Assembly (NCBI RefSeq): GCF_001658005.1
Contig: NZ_CP015986.1
Location: forward strand, 1,861,501 to 1,925,500
Length of the DNA: 64,000 nucleotides
Direction: 5' to 3'
Source: Sphingobium sp. EP60837
GTDB lineage: Bacteria > Pseudomonadota > Alphaproteobacteria > Sphingomonadales > Sphingomonadaceae
This document shows positions 61,760 through 64,000 of the stretch, piece by piece; position 1 is the stretch's first letter; every line of letters begins with the position of its first letter. Under the pieces are notes generated by a model. It worked only from the letters and a program-made list of their open reading frames with translations. It was not told the DNA's origin and made no database searches. The position numbers were made by a program, and so were the translations under genes.

Positions 61760-62530
61760 CTACTTCGCTCGGACCGCCGCAACTGCCTGCTTCAGCGCAT
61801 CATAGCCCACCGCGCCGTTCAATACCTGGTCGCCGACGACGAAGGTCGGAGTACCTGTCGCGCGCAATTTTTGCGCCAACGCGATATTGGACTGGATTTC
61901 CGCATCATATTTGCTGCTGGCCATCGCGGCCTCAGCCGCCTGGCGATCGATCCCGACCTTTGCGGCAGCGGCCAAGATGGTTTCGCGCGTGACCTTGCCA
62001 CCGGCATAGAGCGCGCGATGATAGGGCATATATTGGCCCTTATCGGCCGCAAGCAAAGAGACCTTGGCCGCGTCGGCGCTTTGGTCGGACAGGATGGGCA
62101 ACTCGCGATATACGACCTTCAGCCCCTTGTCCTCACCCACCAGCTTCGCAAGATCAGGCAGCGAGGCTCGGCAATAGCCGCAGGCATAGTCGAAAAATTC
62201 GACCAAGGTCACATCCCCATTCGCCGCGCCTTCCCAGGCGCCCGCATAGGGTGTTTCGATTGCCTTGCGGCTCTCACCGATGCTGTCGGAAACCCGTTTC
62301 GCCTGCAGCCTTTCGACCGCTTCGGGAATGATCTCGGGATGCTCCAAGATATAGTCGCGCACGATTTTTTCGATCGCTGCCTTGTCACCCACAGCGACAC
62401 TGCCCGTGCTTTGCATGCCAAGGGCCGCGCCGGTCGCGGTGGCGGCGATGAAGGCGAAAGCGCCCAGCGTCATTTGAATCGTCCTATTGGAGAGGGCCGC
62501 GCGAAAGCCGGGCCGAGAGGGTTCGGTCAT
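61760..62530 (-). CDS. DsbA-like thiol oxidoreductase (BdbD/Com1 type), membrane-anchored
   Basis: This 256-residue protein has an N-terminal signal anchor (MTLGAFAFIAATATGAALGM) and a thioredoxin-like domain with an inserted helix bundle. The active site is CGYC (Cys117/Cys120 in EFFDYACGYC), with cis-Pro in ATGTPTFVVGD. It probably oxidises thiols in periplasmic proteins. It overlaps the M48 gene stop by 4 bp and is the last gene before the terminator. Confidence 0.88.
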   Translation of the reverse strand: MTEPSRPGFRAALSNRTIQMTLGAFAFIAATATGAALGMQSTGSVAVGDKAAIEKIVRDYILEHPEIIPEAVERLQAKRVSDSIGESRKAIETPYAGAWEGAANGDVTLVEFFDYACGYCRASLPDLAKLVGEDKGLKVVYRELPILSDQSADAAKVSLLAADKGQYMPYHRALYAGGKVTRETILAAAAKVGIDRQAAEAAMASSKYDAEIQSNIALAQKLRATGTPTFVVGDQVLNGAVGYDALKQAVAAVRAK

Positions 62531-63879
62531 CTTTTCTTCCGCTTCTGTTCGACGGCCGCGCGTGAAACCATGGCGATATCCTGCGCCCGCAGATAGTCAA
62601 CCGTTCCCGCCTTCAACCCCTGCATGGCGGCGTCGGCGCTGCGCAATGCCATCTGGTCATCGCCCATCAGCGCATAGCGTTCGGCCGTCGCCAGTGCCGC
62701 GCGGGGCGTGTCGCCGCGCCGCTCGTACACGACGCCCAGCTGATACCAGGCGAAGGGATTTTCCCGATCGCGGGCTACGGCATTGCGAAGCACCTGTTCG
62801 GCCTCGGCGAAATTCTTGTCATCCTCAGTCGCGATCAGCGCATGCCCCAGCATCGTCGCGATCAGCGGCTGGCGGGTAAGCTGCACGGCCTCACGCAGCG
62901 GCGGGATGGCGTCGGCTGGACGGCCGCTTTCCAGCAGCACCTGGCCCTTGAGTTCTAGGAAATACGGGTCATGCGGTTGAGCCGTCAGCAGAGCGTCCAC
63001 CTCGCTCATCGCCTTGTCCGGGTAAGCGCTTTTGTGCCAAGCATAGGCCCGCGCATAATGAGCCGGGATCGACTGGTCGCTTTCCGGATATTTAATCAGA
63101 GTCTGATTGGGTTCGGACACGAAGCCGACGAGCTTCGCCTTGATGCGTTCGAACCGCGCCTCCAGCTTGGGGTCCATCGGCTTGTTCCAGGACGGATCGA
63201 CCGTATAGACTTCGCGCAGGACGTTGATGCGCTCGCCCGAGAGCGGGTGGGTGCGGCCGTAGCTGTCATCCTGCGGGATGGCGAGGCGATATTCCTGATT
63301 TTGCAGCTTCTTGAAGAAGTCGAGGCTGCCTTTGCCTGACAGGCCGGCCTTGCTGAGATAGCGGGCGCCCGCAAGGTCCGCCGAGCTTTCCTGCGCGCGG
63401 GAGAAGGCGAGAAATTTGCCCATCGCGGCCTGCTGGCCCATGCCCAATATGCCCATGCCGGCTTCCGCGCCACCCGCGGCGATTGCGGCCGCGCCCAACA
63501 CCAGGCTAAGCAGGGTGATGCCGGTCGCTTCCTTCATCCCCTCGGCCGAGCGGATGACATGGCCTCCCTCAATATGGCCGAGTTCATGCGCGACCACGCC
63601 CTGCAACTGGTTCACATTGTCGGCGGTGGCGATCAGGCCGCTATGCAGCCACACATATTGGCCCCCCGCAACGAAGGCGTTGATTTCCCGATCGTTGAGA
63701 ACAAACACCTGGACATTGCGCGGTTCCATACCTGCGGCATGCACAAGCGGGGCGGACATGTCGGCCATGAAGGCTTCGGTTTCAGCGTCGCGGAGGATTT
63801 GCTGGGCGGCCGCAGGTTTGCCCAGCAGCGATAGGCTCGCGACCGCAATTGCGGCACTATGAAGCCAACGGCGCTTCAC
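62527..63879 (-). CDS. Periplasmic M48 metalloprotease with TPR repeats (BepA-like)
   Basis: This 450-residue protein has a signal peptide (KRRWLHSAAIAVASLSLLGKPAAA-Q) and a zincin domain with HExxH in VVAHELGHIEGGHV. The distal ligand lies in ESSADLAGARYLS, and C-terminal TPR repeats (SEVDALLTAQPHDPYFLELKG, AEQVLRNAVARDRENPFAWYQLG) follow. BepA-type proteases monitor outer-membrane protein assembly. A GTG at 63879 starts the signal peptide. The DsbA-like gene downstream suggests a joint role in envelope protein folding. Confidence 0.88.
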   Translation of the reverse strand: MKRRWLHSAAIAVASLSLLGKPAAAQQILRDAETEAFMADMSAPLVHAAGMEPRNVQVFVLNDREINAFVAGGQYVWLHSGLIATADNVNQLQGVVAHELGHIEGGHVIRSAEGMKEATGITLLSLVLGAAAIAAGGAEAGMGILGMGQQAAMGKFLAFSRAQESSADLAGARYLSKAGLSGKGSLDFFKKLQNQEYRLAIPQDDSYGRTHPLSGERINVLREVYTVDPSWNKPMDPKLEARFERIKAKLVGFVSEPNQTLIKYPESDQSIPAHYARAYAWHKSAYPDKAMSEVDALLTAQPHDPYFLELKGQVLLESGRPADAIPPLREAVQLTRQPLIATMLGHALIATEDDKNFAEAEQVLRNAVARDRENPFAWYQLGVVYERRGDTPRAALATAERYALMGDDQMALRSADAAMQGLKAGTVDYLRAQDIAMVSRAAVEQKRKKR

Positions 63880-64000
63880 GGACGGCCAGCGCGGATAGGA
63901 GTAGCAACAGGCATGCCGCGATGCCGATGGCAGCGGAGCCCTGAACGAAGCGTGAAGCGAGAACGCCGCCGCCATCCGGTGAGAACCGGCAGGGCGGCGG
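63857..64000 (-). CDS. C-terminal end of an upstream hydrophobic protein (partial)
   Basis: A reading frame entering from the window edge ends in TAG at 63857-63859. Its last residues form one hydrophobic helix (QGSAAIGIAACLLLLLSAL) with a short tail (AVREAPLAS). It overlaps the M48 start by 23 bp. Too little is visible to name it, and it may not be a real gene. Confidence 0.35.
   Translation of the reverse strand, partial: PPPCRFSPDGGGVLASRFVQGSAAIGIAACLLLLLSALAVREAPLAS

Overview
The window looks like a chromosomal segment of a sphingomonad (Sphingobium/Sphingomonas-type alphaproteobacterium). Evidence: high G+C outside one islet, a class I lysyl-tRNA synthetase, a bphO-bphP heme oxygenase/bacteriophytochrome pair with an HWE-type kinase, class I PHA synthase with a phasin, an exbB-exbD-exbD set, the direct-repeat LexA box GAAC-N7-GAAC, and GGAAC-N16-(C/G)GTT promoters of the EcfG general-stress type. 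No tRNA, rRNA, CRISPR array, prophage or insertion sequence was seen.

Layout. 1-5.2 kb: truncated class I fumarase, a GST, then class Ia ribonucleotide reductase nrdA and nrdB separated by a divergent DUF2171 gene. The 520 bp before nrdA carries DnaA-box-like, NrdR-box-like and LexA-type sites. 5.2-5.9 kb: a ~50% G+C islet with a DUF1508 gene. 5.9-9.8 kb: small envelope, stress and redox genes (glycine-zipper protein, SNase, RidA, ArsC/Spx-like, Rrf2, MBL hydrolase, MAPEG). 10.0-13.1 kb: rpmF-plsX-fabH-ihfA-merR. 13.1-16.9 kb, minus strand: XPD/DinG-like helicase, sixA, GNAT. 17.1-21.3 kb: lysS, a possible stress-induced sRNA, and two RcnB-like proteins around a 2OG oxygenase. 21.5-25.5 kb: bphO-bphP and a DODA-type dioxygenase. 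25.5-27.7 kb, minus strand: aminotransferase, DUF2721, an orphan [2Fe-2S] subunit. 27.9-31.1 kb: phaC, phaP, clpS. 31.2-37.3 kb: MASE1-PAS-GGDEF cyclase, MerC, glpX, hom and hypotheticals. 37.5-40.6 kb: tonB-exbB-exbD-exbD and PilZ. 40.7-43.8 kb: ABC exporter and a methyltransferase fused to an anti-sigma-like membrane/periplasmic domain. 43.9-47.6 kb: dipeptide epimerase, small secreted protein, MscS and topoisomerase IB. 47.6-52.0 kb: exosortase-A-type ligase and glycosyltransferase genes with a 39-codon ORF. 52.0-54.4 kb: divergent S24/HTH module and XdhC. 54.4-58.3 kb: cstA-ybdD, DoxX, PNPOx-like protein, and a gene of the 2H phosphoesterase type behind an SOS box. 58.3-63.9 kb, minus strand: engB, yidC, yidD, rnpA, rpmH, DsbA-like protein and an M48 protease.

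The most interesting signals are mainly regulatory. The nrdA leader appears to combine replication, dNTP-sensing and SOS inputs. Four EcfG-like promoters precede an acidic small protein, an intergenic RNA candidate, an RcnB-like protein and topoisomerase IB. Two near-identical inverted arms four helical turns apart bracket the phasin promoter. The most unusual protein is the methyltransferase/anti-sigma-like fusion at 42530-43816. All assignments rest on reading the sequence and family knowledge; no database search was run.
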